Below are positions 1 to 6,118 of a DNA stretch of 6,836 nucleotides, in pieces (the first letter of the stretch is position 1; each line of letters begins with the position of its first letter). The stretch is from Actinomycetota bacterium (GTDB taxonomy: Bacteria; Actinomycetota; Thermoleophilia; Gaiellales; Gaiellaceae): NCBI GenBank assembly GCA_013816275.1, contig JACDER010000078.1, positions 1-6,836 on the forward strand. The letters run 5' to 3'. The position numbers were made by a program, and so were the translations under genes. The notes under the pieces are model-generated. The model was not told where the DNA came from, ran no database searches, and saw only the letters and a list, made by a program, of their open reading frames with translations.

Positions 1-33
1 TCAACCGCGCGCGCGGCGCGCCTCGGAGGAGAG

Positions 34-195
34 CTATGCGTGGTGCTGCTTGGCGTGCTTCGCCGGCGCCTGGCCGCCGTAGTCGGCGAGGGCCGTGGCG
101 GGGAGCAGGCTCCCGGCGTGCTCGAGGTCTACGAGCCCAAGGTCACGCAGGAGGGGCGGGAGCCTCCTCGCGCGGTCCTGCCCGTCGTAATCCAG
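34..195 (-). other. Probable frameshifted C-terminal extension of LivM
   Basis: On the minus strand, the frame one base ahead of LivM is open from 241 down to a TAG at 34-36. From about 195 downward it looks coding: 47 of the 52 codons between 192 and 37 end in G or C. The 17 in-frame LivM codons over the same DNA manage only 8 of 17. The frame contains no ATG, GTG or TTG, so it is unlikely to be a separate gene. Dropping one base from the GGG run at 195-197 (CCC in the mRNA) joins LivM residue I330 to this frame and gives a protein of about 383 residues ending in a histidine- and lysine-rich tail (A-K-H-A-K-Q-H-H-A). It could be a sequencing error, a real mutation, or programmed shifting; the first is the simplest. 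Confidence 0.6.
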
Positions 196-1186
196 GGATC
201 CGGAACTCTCCGCCCCCAGTGAGCCCCGACGGGCGCAGGATCAAGACGAGCGCCATGATCGCGGCGAGGAAGACGAGCCGGGACCCGGTCGGCAGGTCGA
301 GCTTGAACCCGATGTGGACGCCCTGCTCGGCCTGGCCCAGGAACGAGTCGAGGCCGCTGATCGCGAGTGCGCCTACGACCGCGCCCCACAGGCTCGTCAG
401 CCCGCCGAAGACCAGCATCGCCAGCGTCAGGAACGTCAGCTCGAGATAGACCTGATCGGTCGTGATCGATCCGAGCAGGTGGACGGACAGCGCACCCGCG
501 AATCCCGCCAGAGCACCCGAGAACGTGAATGCCCACAACCGCTGGCGGTGGACGTCGACTCCGATGCCTTGCGCGGCGGCCGGATCCTCGCGCGACGCGC
601 GCAGCTGGCGTCCAAGGCGGCTCCGCTGATAGGCGAACGCGCCCGCGATCGCGACGAGCGCGCCAAGCGTGGCCTGCCACGCCCCGGTCGTCTGCGGAAC
701 GAGCGAGAGCGTTGTCGCGCCAGGCCCGATCTTCGTCCACTGCTGAAGGATGTTGTGCGTGATCTCGAGCAGCGCGAACGTGGCAATGCCGGCAGCGAGC
801 CCCGAGAGTCGCATCAAAGGCAGGCCCACGACGAGCGCGAACAGGCCCCCGATGCCGGCCGCGAGCAGGAGCGAGGGGATGTTGCCGATCGAGTGGTCGC
901 GCAGGAGCGGGAAGAGCTCGGTCAGCACTCCCTTCTTCGAGTCGAGCGGCACTGTCATCACGCCTGCGGCGAATGCGCCGACTGCGACGAAGCTGATCTG
1001 CCCGAACGAGAGCACGCCCGAGTTCCCGACGAAGACGTAGATCGCCACCACCATCGCCACCGAGACGAGGGCGTTCAGGAAGTAGATCCTGTTCGCGCTC
1101 GAGACGGTCGTCGAGAGGATCCCGACCACGACGACGAGCGCCACCGGACCGAGCAACTGCACAGCTCCCTCGACGTAGCGCCTCAT
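143..1186 (-). CDS. livM: LivM-like permease subunit of a branched-chain amino acid-type ABC importer
   Basis: This is an inner-membrane permease of the HAAT (LivHM) family that pairs with the LivH-like protein to form the translocation channel. The 347-residue frame is mostly hydrophobic, with about eight to ten predicted membrane spans. It carries two LivM hallmarks. One is the G-V-L-S-F-G-Q motif near residues 57-63, followed by F-x-A-V-G-A-F. The other is the cytoplasmic coupling loop around residues 190-230 (GRQLRASREDPAAAQGIGV, then a G-A-L-A-G-F-A-G-A-L segment), which docks on the ATPases. The ATG start overlaps the LivH stop by 4 bp (ATGA) and has a weak GGAG five bases upstream, so translation is probably coupled. 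The length suits the family. The last 17 in-frame codons have poor GC3 while another frame looks coding down to position 34, so the annotated C-terminus may be a frameshift product. The substrate cannot be read from the sequence. Confidence 0.93.
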   Translation of the reverse strand: MRRYVEGAVQLLGPVALVVVVGILSTTVSSANRIYFLNALVSVAMVVAIYVFVGNSGVLSFGQISFVAVGAFAAGVMTVPLDSKKGVLTELFPLLRDHSIGNIPSLLLAAGIGGLFALVVGLPLMRLSGLAAGIATFALLEITHNILQQWTKIGPGATTLSLVPQTTGAWQATLGALVAIAGAFAYQRSRLGRQLRASREDPAAAQGIGVDVHRQRLWAFTFSGALAGFAGALSVHLLGSITTDQVYLELTFLTLAMLVFGGLTSLWGAVVGALAISGLDSFLGQAEQGVHIGFKLDLPTGSRLVFLAAIMALVLILRPSGLTGGGEFRIPGLRRAGPREEAPAPPA

Positions 1187-2091
1187 ACGCGCTCCGCGCT
1201 CGCCCGGCGTCCCCAGCTGAAGAGCCCGGCCGGTCGGAGCAGGAGGACGAGGATGACGATCCCGAACAGCACCGAGGGCAGGTACACCGTGTTGTCGGTC
1301 GGAAGGGCACCGTTGATCATGCCGGAGGCGAAACCGATCGCAAAGCCGCCGAGGGTGGCCGTCCAGAGCCTGTCGAGGCCGCCGACGACGACGCCGACGA
1401 GCACGATGATCGTGTCGTGCAACGCGAAGTCCGGCGAGACGAGGGGGACCTGGACGGTCAGGATCACGGCAACCGCTGCCGCCAGGACGCCCGAGAGGAC
1501 CACCGTGAACATGATCACCCGGTTGACGCGGACACCGAGCAGGCGAGCCGTCCGGAAGTCGGCGGCCGCAGCGCGCGTGTGGAGGCCGATCGTCGTGCGC
1601 GTGAGCAGCAGCGCAAGGAGGACCAGCGCGACGATCGCGGCGCCGATCGCCACGATCGTCACCTTCCGGATCTCGACGCCGCCGACGGTGATCGCCTCGT
1701 TCAGCGCCGAGATCGAGGTCGCCACCTCGCCGATGAAGTCGTTGCGAAGATCGACGATCAGGGCCACCGCTTGGAGGAGGAATGCGATCGCGAACGTGGT
1801 CACGAGCATGACCGCCGGTGATTGCCCACGGAGTGGGCGGAAGACGGTGAGCTCCATCGCGAGGGAAATCGCGATCACGACGGCGAAGCAGGTGGAGACG
1901 CTGGCCCAGACCGGCCAGCCCGAGGTGAAGGCGAGGGTGTACGCGCCGGCCATGATCAGTTGGCCGTAGGAGAAATTGACGAGGCGGAGCACGCCGAAGA
2001 CGAGCCCGATCCCGACCGCCATCAGCGCGTAGACGGCACCGGTCGCGACGGCGTCCGAAACGGTCTGGAAGTCGAGGGCTGCGACGATCAT
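1183..2091 (-). CDS. livH: LivH-like permease subunit of a branched-chain amino acid-type ABC importer
   Basis: This is the second inner-membrane permease of the HAAT importer. It has 302 residues, the usual LivH length (about 290-310). The N-terminus is classic for the family: a short amphipathic lead, then G-A-V-Y-A-L-M-A-V-G-I-G-L-V-F-G-V-L-R-L-V-N-F-S-Y-G-Q (about residues 18-44), where the N-F-S/A-x-G pattern is diagnostic. Hydrophobic spans lie near 15-37, 42-56, 61-80, 94-113, 144-163, 191-213, 226-250 and 271-287. The loop at about 169-190 (G-L-H-T-R-A-A-A-A-D, then A-R-L-L-G-V) matches the ATPase-coupling segment. The ATG overlaps the LivF stop by 4 bp, with no Shine-Dalgarno sequence, which implies re-initiation coupling. 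Its own stop overlaps the LivM start. Nothing looks damaged. Confidence 0.95.
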   Translation of the reverse strand: MIVAALDFQTVSDAVATGAVYALMAVGIGLVFGVLRLVNFSYGQLIMAGAYTLAFTSGWPVWASVSTCFAVVIAISLAMELTVFRPLRGQSPAVMLVTTFAIAFLLQAVALIVDLRNDFIGEVATSISALNEAITVGGVEIRKVTIVAIGAAIVALVLLALLLTRTTIGLHTRAAAADFRTARLLGVRVNRVIMFTVVLSGVLAAAVAVILTVQVPLVSPDFALHDTIIVLVGVVVGGLDRLWTATLGGFAIGFASGMINGALPTDNTVYLPSVLFGIVILVLLLRPAGLFSWGRRASAERV

Positions 2092-2798
2092 GCGAGGTAT
2101 GCGGCGATGATCTTGTCCTTGTTCGCGGCGTCGGCGGGGCCGAGGGTCAGCCGCAGCTCGCCGCCGGCGAGCACGTGCGTCCGGTCTGCCAGCGCGACGG
2201 TGTGCAGCGCACGTTGCTCGACGAGCAGGATCGTGACTTCGCGCTCGCGGATCTGGCGCAGCGCTTCGAAGACGGCATCCACGGCCATGGGCGCGAGCCC
2301 GAGGGACGGCTCGTCGAGGAGCAGCACCTCGGGCTCGGCGACGAGGGCGCGGCCGATCGCAAGCTGTTGCTGCTGTCCGCCCGAAAGCGCGCCCGCCGAG
2401 CGGCGCCGGAACTCGTGGAGCACCGGGAACAGGTCGTACGCTTGCTGGAGCGGATCCGCTCCGTTCCGCTTCCGGCGGCCGGCGAGCCCGAGCCGCAGGT
2501 TCTCCTCGACCGTGAAGTCGCTGAAGATGCGGCGGCCCTCGGGCACGAGCGCGACCCCGGCGCGGGCGATCCGCTCCGGCGGACGCCCCCGGATCGAGCG
2601 GCCGTGGAGCCGGACGTCTCCGGCGTGGGCCGGCACTGCGCCCATGATCGCGTGCAGCGTCGTCGACTTCCCGGCGCCGTTCGGCCCGATCAGGCCGACG
2701 ATCTCGCCGTTCCCGACCTCGAGCGAAAGCCCGCGGACTGCGGGCACCGAGCCGTACCGCACTTCGAGGCCTTGCAGCTCCAGGACGGGCTCAGGCAT
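2088..2798 (-). CDS. livF: LivF-like ATP-binding subunit of ABC importer
   Basis: This is a cytoplasmic ATPase that powers the LivH/LivM channel as a heterodimer with the LivG-like protein. It has 236 residues, close to E. coli LivF (237). All ABC motifs are present in order: Walker A GPNGAGKST (38-46), signature LSGGQQQ (138-144), Walker B VLLLDEPS (158-165), and the switch region L-L-V-E-Q-R (191-196), where LivF proteins normally carry Q in place of the H-loop histidine. The stretch V-P-E-G-R-R-I-F after Walker A is characteristic of LivF and separates it from LivG. The ATG lies 8 bp inside the 3' end of livG, and no ribosome-binding site is visible, so coupling is likely. The C-terminus is short and normal for the family. 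Confidence 0.95.
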   Translation of the reverse strand: MPEPVLELQGLEVRYGSVPAVRGLSLEVGNGEIVGLIGPNGAGKSTTLHAIMGAVPAHAGDVRLHGRSIRGRPPERIARAGVALVPEGRRIFSDFTVEENLRLGLAGRRKRNGADPLQQAYDLFPVLHEFRRRSAGALSGGQQQQLAIGRALVAEPEVLLLDEPSLGLAPMAVDAVFEALRQIREREVTILLVEQRALHTVALADRTHVLAGGELRLTLGPADAANKDKIIAAYLA

Positions 2799-3570
2799 CC
2801 GCGCCCGTCACGGCCGTCTCTCCGAGATAGGCGGCCGCCACGTCGAGATTCGATCGGATCTCGGCCGGCGTCCCGGCCGCCAGGGTGCGGCCCTGGTCGA
2901 GGACGTGGATCCGGTCGCAGACCGCCATCACGAGCGCCATGTTGTGGTCGATCAGGAGCACGCCGCCGCCGTGGTCGTCGCGCACCGAGCGAATCACCGC
3001 CGCGAACTGCGGTACCTCCGACTCCGGCAGACCGGCCGCCGGCTCGTCGAGGAGCACGAAGGCCGGATCGGTCGCGAGCACACGGGCGACGCCCAGCCGG
3101 CGCTCGTCCCCGTGCGCCAGCGCGCCCGCGCTGGCTTCGGCGAGGTCCGCCAGGCCGAGCACGGCCAACAGTTCGTCCGCTCGCTTCCGCGCCGCCCGAG
3201 GCCCCGCGCCGACGCCGAGTGCGGAGACCTCGACGTTCTCCCGCACCGACAGGTCGCGAAAGGAACGGCTGTGCTGGAAGCTCCTCGTCAGGCCTGCCCG
3301 CGCCCGCCGGTGGGAGCTCCACCCGGTGATGTCGCGGCCCTCGAGCTCGACCGTCCCTTCGCTCGGGAAGTCGAAGCCCGTGAGGACGTTCACCAGGGTC
3401 GATTTCCCCGCCCCGTTCGGGCCGATGAGTCCGACGACTTCCTTCCGGTGGAGCTCGAGGTTCACCCCCTGCAGCGCCTGCACGCCCTCGAAGGACCGTG
3501 AGACGGAGGAGGCCCGAAGAGTTTCTCCGGGCCTCCTGTCTGGTCTTTCGGCGGCCGCCGTCGCCGACAA
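2791..3570 (-). CDS. livG: LivG-like ATP-binding subunit of ABC importer (TTG start, uncertain)
   Basis: This is the partner ATPase of LivF. With the TTG at 3568-3570 the protein has 259 residues, matching the usual LivG length of about 255. Motifs by that numbering: Walker A GPNGAGKST (50-58), Q-loop T-R-S-F-Q-H (95-100), signature LAHGDERR (151-158), Walker B FVLLDEP (171-177) and H-loop I-D-H-N (207-210). The T-R-S-F-Q-x-x-R-x-F element and the D-H-N-M switch are LivG hallmarks. The signature departs from the common L-S/P-Y-G-x-Q form. No ATG or GTG lies in frame between the binding-protein stop and the first beta strand, and the next in-frame start (GTG 3481-3483) would remove that strand. 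The TTG has no Shine-Dalgarno sequence, and the codons between it and residue 18 include a hairpin and poor GC3, so the true start is uncertain. The stop overlaps livF. Confidence 0.93.
   Translation of the reverse strand: MSATAAAERPDRRPGETLRASSVSRSFEGVQALQGVNLELHRKEVVGLIGPNGAGKSTLVNVLTGFDFPSEGTVELEGRDITGWSSHRRARAGLTRSFQHSRSFRDLSVRENVEVSALGVGAGPRAARKRADELLAVLGLADLAEASAGALAHGDERRLGVARVLATDPAFVLLDEPAAGLPESEVPQFAAVIRSVRDDHGGGVLLIDHNMALVMAVCDRIHVLDQGRTLAAGTPAEIRSNLDVAAAYLGETAVTGADA
3507..3537 (-). promoter_or_regulatory. Stem-loop between binding-protein gene and livG
   Basis: A perfect 10-bp inverted repeat (AGGAGGCCCG at 3507-3516 against CGGGCCTCCT at 3528-3537) encloses an 11-nt loop. One arm contains AGGAGG when read on the mRNA. 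There is no U-run on the minus-strand side, so it is not a standard intrinsic terminator. Its place, just after the binding-protein gene and before the ATPase gene, is where ABC operons often carry an RNA hairpin. Such hairpins protect the upstream mRNA or attenuate downstream expression, giving more binding protein than transporter. The structure is seen directly; the role is inferred. Confidence 0.7.
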
Positions 3571-3575
3571 CGTCG

Positions 3576-4784
3576 CTAGGGGAGCTTCGGGACGACCTTC
3601 GCCGTCACCTTGCCGACCACCTTGGCCTTGTTGTCTTGGATCTTGAGCACGCGGTACTGCCGGCCGAAGACGGTGTGCTGGGTCGGCGAGAAGCTGATTC
3701 GGCTTCCGAGCACGGGCACGTGCTTGAACTTGACGAGCTGGTTCGCGAGGGCCGTGCCGTTCAGCGAGCCGTGAGCCCTCTTGATCGCGATGTAGACGCC
3801 GTCGATCGCATCCACTCCGCCGAGGAAGCCGCCGGTGCCAACCTGTGCGCCGGCCTTCTTCAGATCCGCGATCATCTTCCTCACCGCCTTGTCCGGGTCG
3901 TCTCCGAACACGGACGCGTAGGTGACGAAGTAGTAGTTGGTGACCTTGGGGTTGTTCGTCGTCCAGTAGGTGCCGTCGCCGGCCCACGAGTTGAGGATCG
4001 GCGTGTTGTTGTGGAGCGAGCGCAGGCCGTTGACGAACGCCGGCAGCTCACCGAAGGCCGTCGAGGTGACGTTCACGGCCGCCTTGCTGGAGTTGAGGTG
4101 GGTGACCGCGGTGCCGACGTTGCTCTGGCCGGTCGCGTAGCTCTCTCGGGAGACGATCTTCCCGCCGAGCTGTTTGAAGCGCTTCTCGAACGCCTGCACG
4201 ACGTTCTTGAAGTAGACGAGCAGGGTGTTCGTGGCGGTGTTGGCCGTCTTCCACCCGCGGCTCCAGGCGTACTGGGCCATCGCCGAGCCCTCGTCCTGGG
4301 CGACGTTGCCGAAGCTGAAGGCCAGCTTCCCCTTCGCGCCGAAGCGCTTCGGGCCCATCTGGTCCGTGCCGATGCAGGGGGCGATCGCGAGCTTGCCGCG
4401 GTTGATTGCCTCCGTGACCACGGGGGTCGCGTAATCGACGTCGCACGTCGTAAAGATGATGTTGGCGCCGGCGTCGAGCAGGCTGAGTGCGCACGCCTTC
4501 GCCTTGGCTCCGTCGTTCTGCTGCGTGTCGCACGTCTTGATCTCGAAAGTGACGGTGCCGTTCTTCTCAGCGTTGATTTGCTTGATCCGGATCCTGGCCG
4601 CAGCCAGCGCCGGATTGTCGAACGGCGCCATGTTCCCGCTCGAGTCGAATGCCCAACCGATGATCACTTTCTTCTTTGCCGTCGGAGCGGCGAAGCCGCC
4701 TGATGTTCCGACGGCGAGCACGGCGAGTGCAGCCGCCCCCGCGAGGAGCGCCCCGAGGGCACCCCACCTTGTCGTTCGTGTCAC
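3576..4784 (-). CDS. Extracellular ligand-binding protein of HAAT-family ABC importer (LivJ/LivK-like)
   Basis: This is the solute-binding component that captures the ligand outside the membrane. The 402-residue protein has a basic N-terminus (M-T-R-T-T-R-W), a hydrophobic core at about residues 8-30 and a plausible signal-peptidase I site near F-A-A-P-T-A (31-36). There is no lipobox cysteine. The mature part has the Peripla_BP_6 pattern: an early beta strand (V-I-I-G-W-A-F-D-S-S-G), a helix with I-K-Q-I-N-A (67-72), then a strand followed by C-D. Cysteines at 85, 98, 114 and 137 could form disulfides. The GTG start (4782-4784) is supported by GGAGGAGG at 4789-4796, four bases upstream, and by a promoter behind it. 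It is first in the transporter unit and separated from livG by a hairpin. Branched-chain amino acids are the default guess for the ligand, but the pocket is not conserved enough to call. Confidence 0.92.
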   Translation of the reverse strand: MTRTTRWGALGALLAGAAALAVLAVGTSGGFAAPTAKKKVIIGWAFDSSGNMAPFDNPALAAARIRIKQINAEKNGTVTFEIKTCDTQQNDGAKAKACALSLLDAGANIIFTTCDVDYATPVVTEAINRGKLAIAPCIGTDQMGPKRFGAKGKLAFSFGNVAQDEGSAMAQYAWSRGWKTANTATNTLLVYFKNVVQAFEKRFKQLGGKIVSRESYATGQSNVGTAVTHLNSSKAAVNVTSTAFGELPAFVNGLRSLHNNTPILNSWAGDGTYWTTNNPKVTNYYFVTYASVFGDDPDKAVRKMIADLKKAGAQVGTGGFLGGVDAIDGVYIAIKRAHGSLNGTALANQLVKFKHVPVLGSRISFSPTQHTVFGRQYRVLKIQDNKAKVVGKVTAKVVPKLP

Positions 4785-4788
4785 TGGG

Positions 4789-4796
4789 CCTCCTCC
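4789..4796 (-). promoter_or_regulatory. Strong Shine-Dalgarno for the binding-protein gene
   Basis: The minus strand reads GGAGGAGG, four bases before the GTG at 4782-4784. It is the strongest ribosome-binding site in the window and settles the GTG start. It fits the high expression expected of a solute-binding protein. Confidence 0.8.
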
Positions 4797-4834
4797 AATC
4801 GGACTAACGGTCTCCCCAGTCGCAAAGCAGGACC

Positions 4835-4863
4835 ACTCTAGACCTACGCCGGGAGCCGGTCAA
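4835..4863 (-). promoter_or_regulatory. Sigma70/SigA-type promoter of the transporter operon
   Basis: On the minus strand a -35 hexamer TTGACC (4858-4863) is followed by exactly 17 bp and then a -10 hexamer TAGAGT (4835-4840). This is 5 of 6 and 4 of 6 matches to TTGACA and TATAAT. Transcription would start near 4828, giving a leader of about 44 nt before the GTG. The -35 overlaps the stop codon of the SnoaL-like gene. No obvious intrinsic terminator separates the two genes, so read-through from upstream is also possible. The match is read by eye; its use as a promoter is inferred. Confidence 0.6.
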
Positions 4864-5399
4864 TCGGATTCGGCGGCCATCAGCTCGTTCATCGGCTGAG
4901 CGTGGCGCTCGACGAGGTTCTCGGCCTGCTCCCCGCCCGTGACCGGAAGTTCCTCCCGGCCGATCAGGCCGACCTGCACGAGAGCCGATGCCTGGTCCCA
5001 GTAGATGTGCTCATGCGCAACCTTTCCGTCCTCGAAGCCGACGACGACGCAGAAGGCCAGCGTCACGCGCTTGCCGGTCGGCGGTACGCGCGGAAGGATC
5101 GCGTCCATCTCGATCGTGTGCGTGAACGAGATGACGAGCTCGTCCACGACCTGCGTTTCGCCGATCGTTCGCGACACCGGCGTGATCTCCGTGTCGTCGG
5201 GCCACTTGCCGATGAAGTGGTCGCCGTAGAAGGTGCGGACGTTGTCGTAGCCGTCGCCGCCGGTCATGGGAGGGACGTGGTAGACGTAGGGGTCGGGCGC
5301 CATTGTGCCCATCGCCGCGTCGAGGTCTTGCTCCACGAACTCCGCGCCGACGTGTGCGTCGAAGACCGCGGCCAGGTCTTTGGGCTCCGTCATCTGCAC
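4860..5399 (-). CDS. SnoaL/NTF2-like domain protein
   Basis: This is a small cytoplasmic protein of the SnoaL-like/NTF2-like fold, a cone-shaped alpha+beta barrel used by isomerases, cyclases, hydratases and many proteins of unknown activity. The 179 residues start with helices (D-L-A-A-V-F-D-A-H, then D-L-D-A-A-M). These are followed by P-D-P-Y-V-Y-H-V-P-P (35-44) and by N-V-R-T-F-Y (53-58), the usual 'redirected to the pocket' helix. The closing strand is H-E-H-I-Y-W-D-Q-A-S (129-138), a signature of the ester-cyclase/SnoaL-like group in which the H/E/W/D residues line the cavity. The GTG at 5397-5399 lies five bases after GGAGGT (5405-5410). An ATG two codons later (5391-5393) is an alternative at 11 bases. 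There is no signal peptide. The substrate is unknown; its place beside a hydrolase and an importer hints at small-molecule catabolism. Confidence 0.82.
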   Translation of the reverse strand: MQMTEPKDLAAVFDAHVGAEFVEQDLDAAMGTMAPDPYVYHVPPMTGGDGYDNVRTFYGDHFIGKWPDDTEITPVSRTIGETQVVDELVISFTHTIEMDAILPRVPPTGKRVTLAFCVVVGFEDGKVAHEHIYWDQASALVQVGLIGREELPVTGGEQAENLVERHAQPMNELMAAESD

Positions 5400-5404
5400 T
5401 GCTC

Positions 5405-5410
5405 ACCTCC
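5405..5410 (-). promoter_or_regulatory. Ribosome-binding site of the SnoaL-like gene
   Basis: GGAGGT on the minus strand lies 5 bases from the GTG at 5397-5399 and 11 bases from the ATG at 5391-5393. The spacing slightly favours the GTG, but both remain possible. It lies in the 44-bp gap after the hydrolase stop, in which no terminator hairpin is visible. Confidence 0.65.
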
Positions 5411-5443
5411 GGTTGTCCATCGGAAGTTCAAAACATCTCAGAA

Positions 5444-6118
5444 CTACGCTTCGATCGTGCGTCGCGCGTGATCGCCTGCGCGCTCGAGCTCGCGCGCGAG
5501 CAGGTGCCAGCTGCCGAACATCCAGACGTGCCCTCCCGCCGCGTGTAACTCCCGGTAGGTGCCGCCGAGGAGCTCGGCAATCCGCCGGCACGATTCGGGC
5601 GTCGTCAGCGTGTCGGTCGAGCAGGCGATCACGGTCGCTGGGATGCCGGCGTCCCGGACGGCGGCCAGTTCGGAGGAAAGGTCGAGGCGGCAGAGCGAAC
5701 GCGCGAGCCTCCTCGCCGCACGGGGGGAGCGCGCGAGGTCGGCAAGCGGGCGCAGCAGGTCGCCGGGGCCGAAGCGGCCGGCCACCACCTGCCGGCCGAA
5801 GTCGTACGTCATCCGCCACACGGGCTTGACGATCGGGAGGGCAGAGGGCCCCACGAGCACGAGGCCGGCCACCCGCTCGGGCGCTCGTGTCCCGGCGAGC
5901 ACGGCGACGACGGCACCCATCGAGTGACCACCGAGGATGACCCGGCCGGGCCTACGCTCGAGCTCGTGCACGGCCCAGTCCCGCAGCCGCTCGAGCGAGC
6001 CGCTCGACAAGACCGAGAGCGGCGGCTGCAGCGCGCTCCAGCCCTCGGGGAGGCCGGGCTCGTAGGAGCGGCCACGGGCGAAGTATCCGGGGAGGAAGAG
6101 GCCCGGTTCGGTGCCGTC
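5444..6118 (-). CDS. Alpha/beta-hydrolase fold protein (start codon not identifiable)
   Basis: This is a compact alpha/beta-hydrolase of about 224 residues when counted from just after the upstream stop, probably a cytoplasmic esterase or lactonase-type enzyme. The first strand and oxyanion loop are G-L-F-L-P-G-Y-F-A-R-G. The nucleophile elbow is G-G-H-S-M-G with Ser codon 5921-5923 (S66). The acid is probably the Asp of S-T-D-T-L-T-T-P at 5612-5614 (D169), and the base is His of A-G-G-H-V-W at 5528-5530 (H197), so the triad is intact. A cap-like helical region rich in R/L/A lies between Ser and Asp. No in-frame ATG, GTG or TTG exists between the upstream gene's stop and the first strand. The only earlier start, GTG at 6350-6352, would add 78 residues that shadow the upstream gene. 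The coordinate 6118 is therefore a domain boundary and not a proven start. The substrate is unknown. Confidence 0.8.
   Translation of the reverse strand, partial: DGTEPGLFLPGYFARGRSYEPGLPEGWSALQPPLSVLSSGSLERLRDWAVHELERRPGRVILGGHSMGAVVAVLAGTRAPERVAGLVLVGPSALPIVKPVWRMTYDFGRQVVAGRFGPGDLLRPLADLARSPRAARRLARSLCRLDLSSELAAVRDAGIPATVIACSTDTLTTPESCRRIAELLGGTYRELHAAGGHVWMFGSWHLLARELERAGDHARRTIEA

Noticed and set aside
1..33. Alternating GC tract with the palindrome GGCGCGCC as a terminator or Z-DNA site
   Set aside because: There is no stem-loop with a T-run. Alternation this short is common in such GC-rich DNA, and I see no other feature in this stretch.
29..449. Plus-strand frame from ATG 36 with a good-looking GGAGGA upstream
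   Set aside because: It is antisense to LivM and its tail, and the product is a compositionally biased R/P/S-rich peptide. The purine run is more simply explained as minus-strand codons and the stop region.
314..4703. Very long plus-strand open frames (551, 559 and 401 codons) across the transporter genes
   Set aside because: They lie antisense to proteins with clear family motifs. Their products are low-complexity and rich in R, E, D and A, as expected when high-GC3 genes are read from the other strand.
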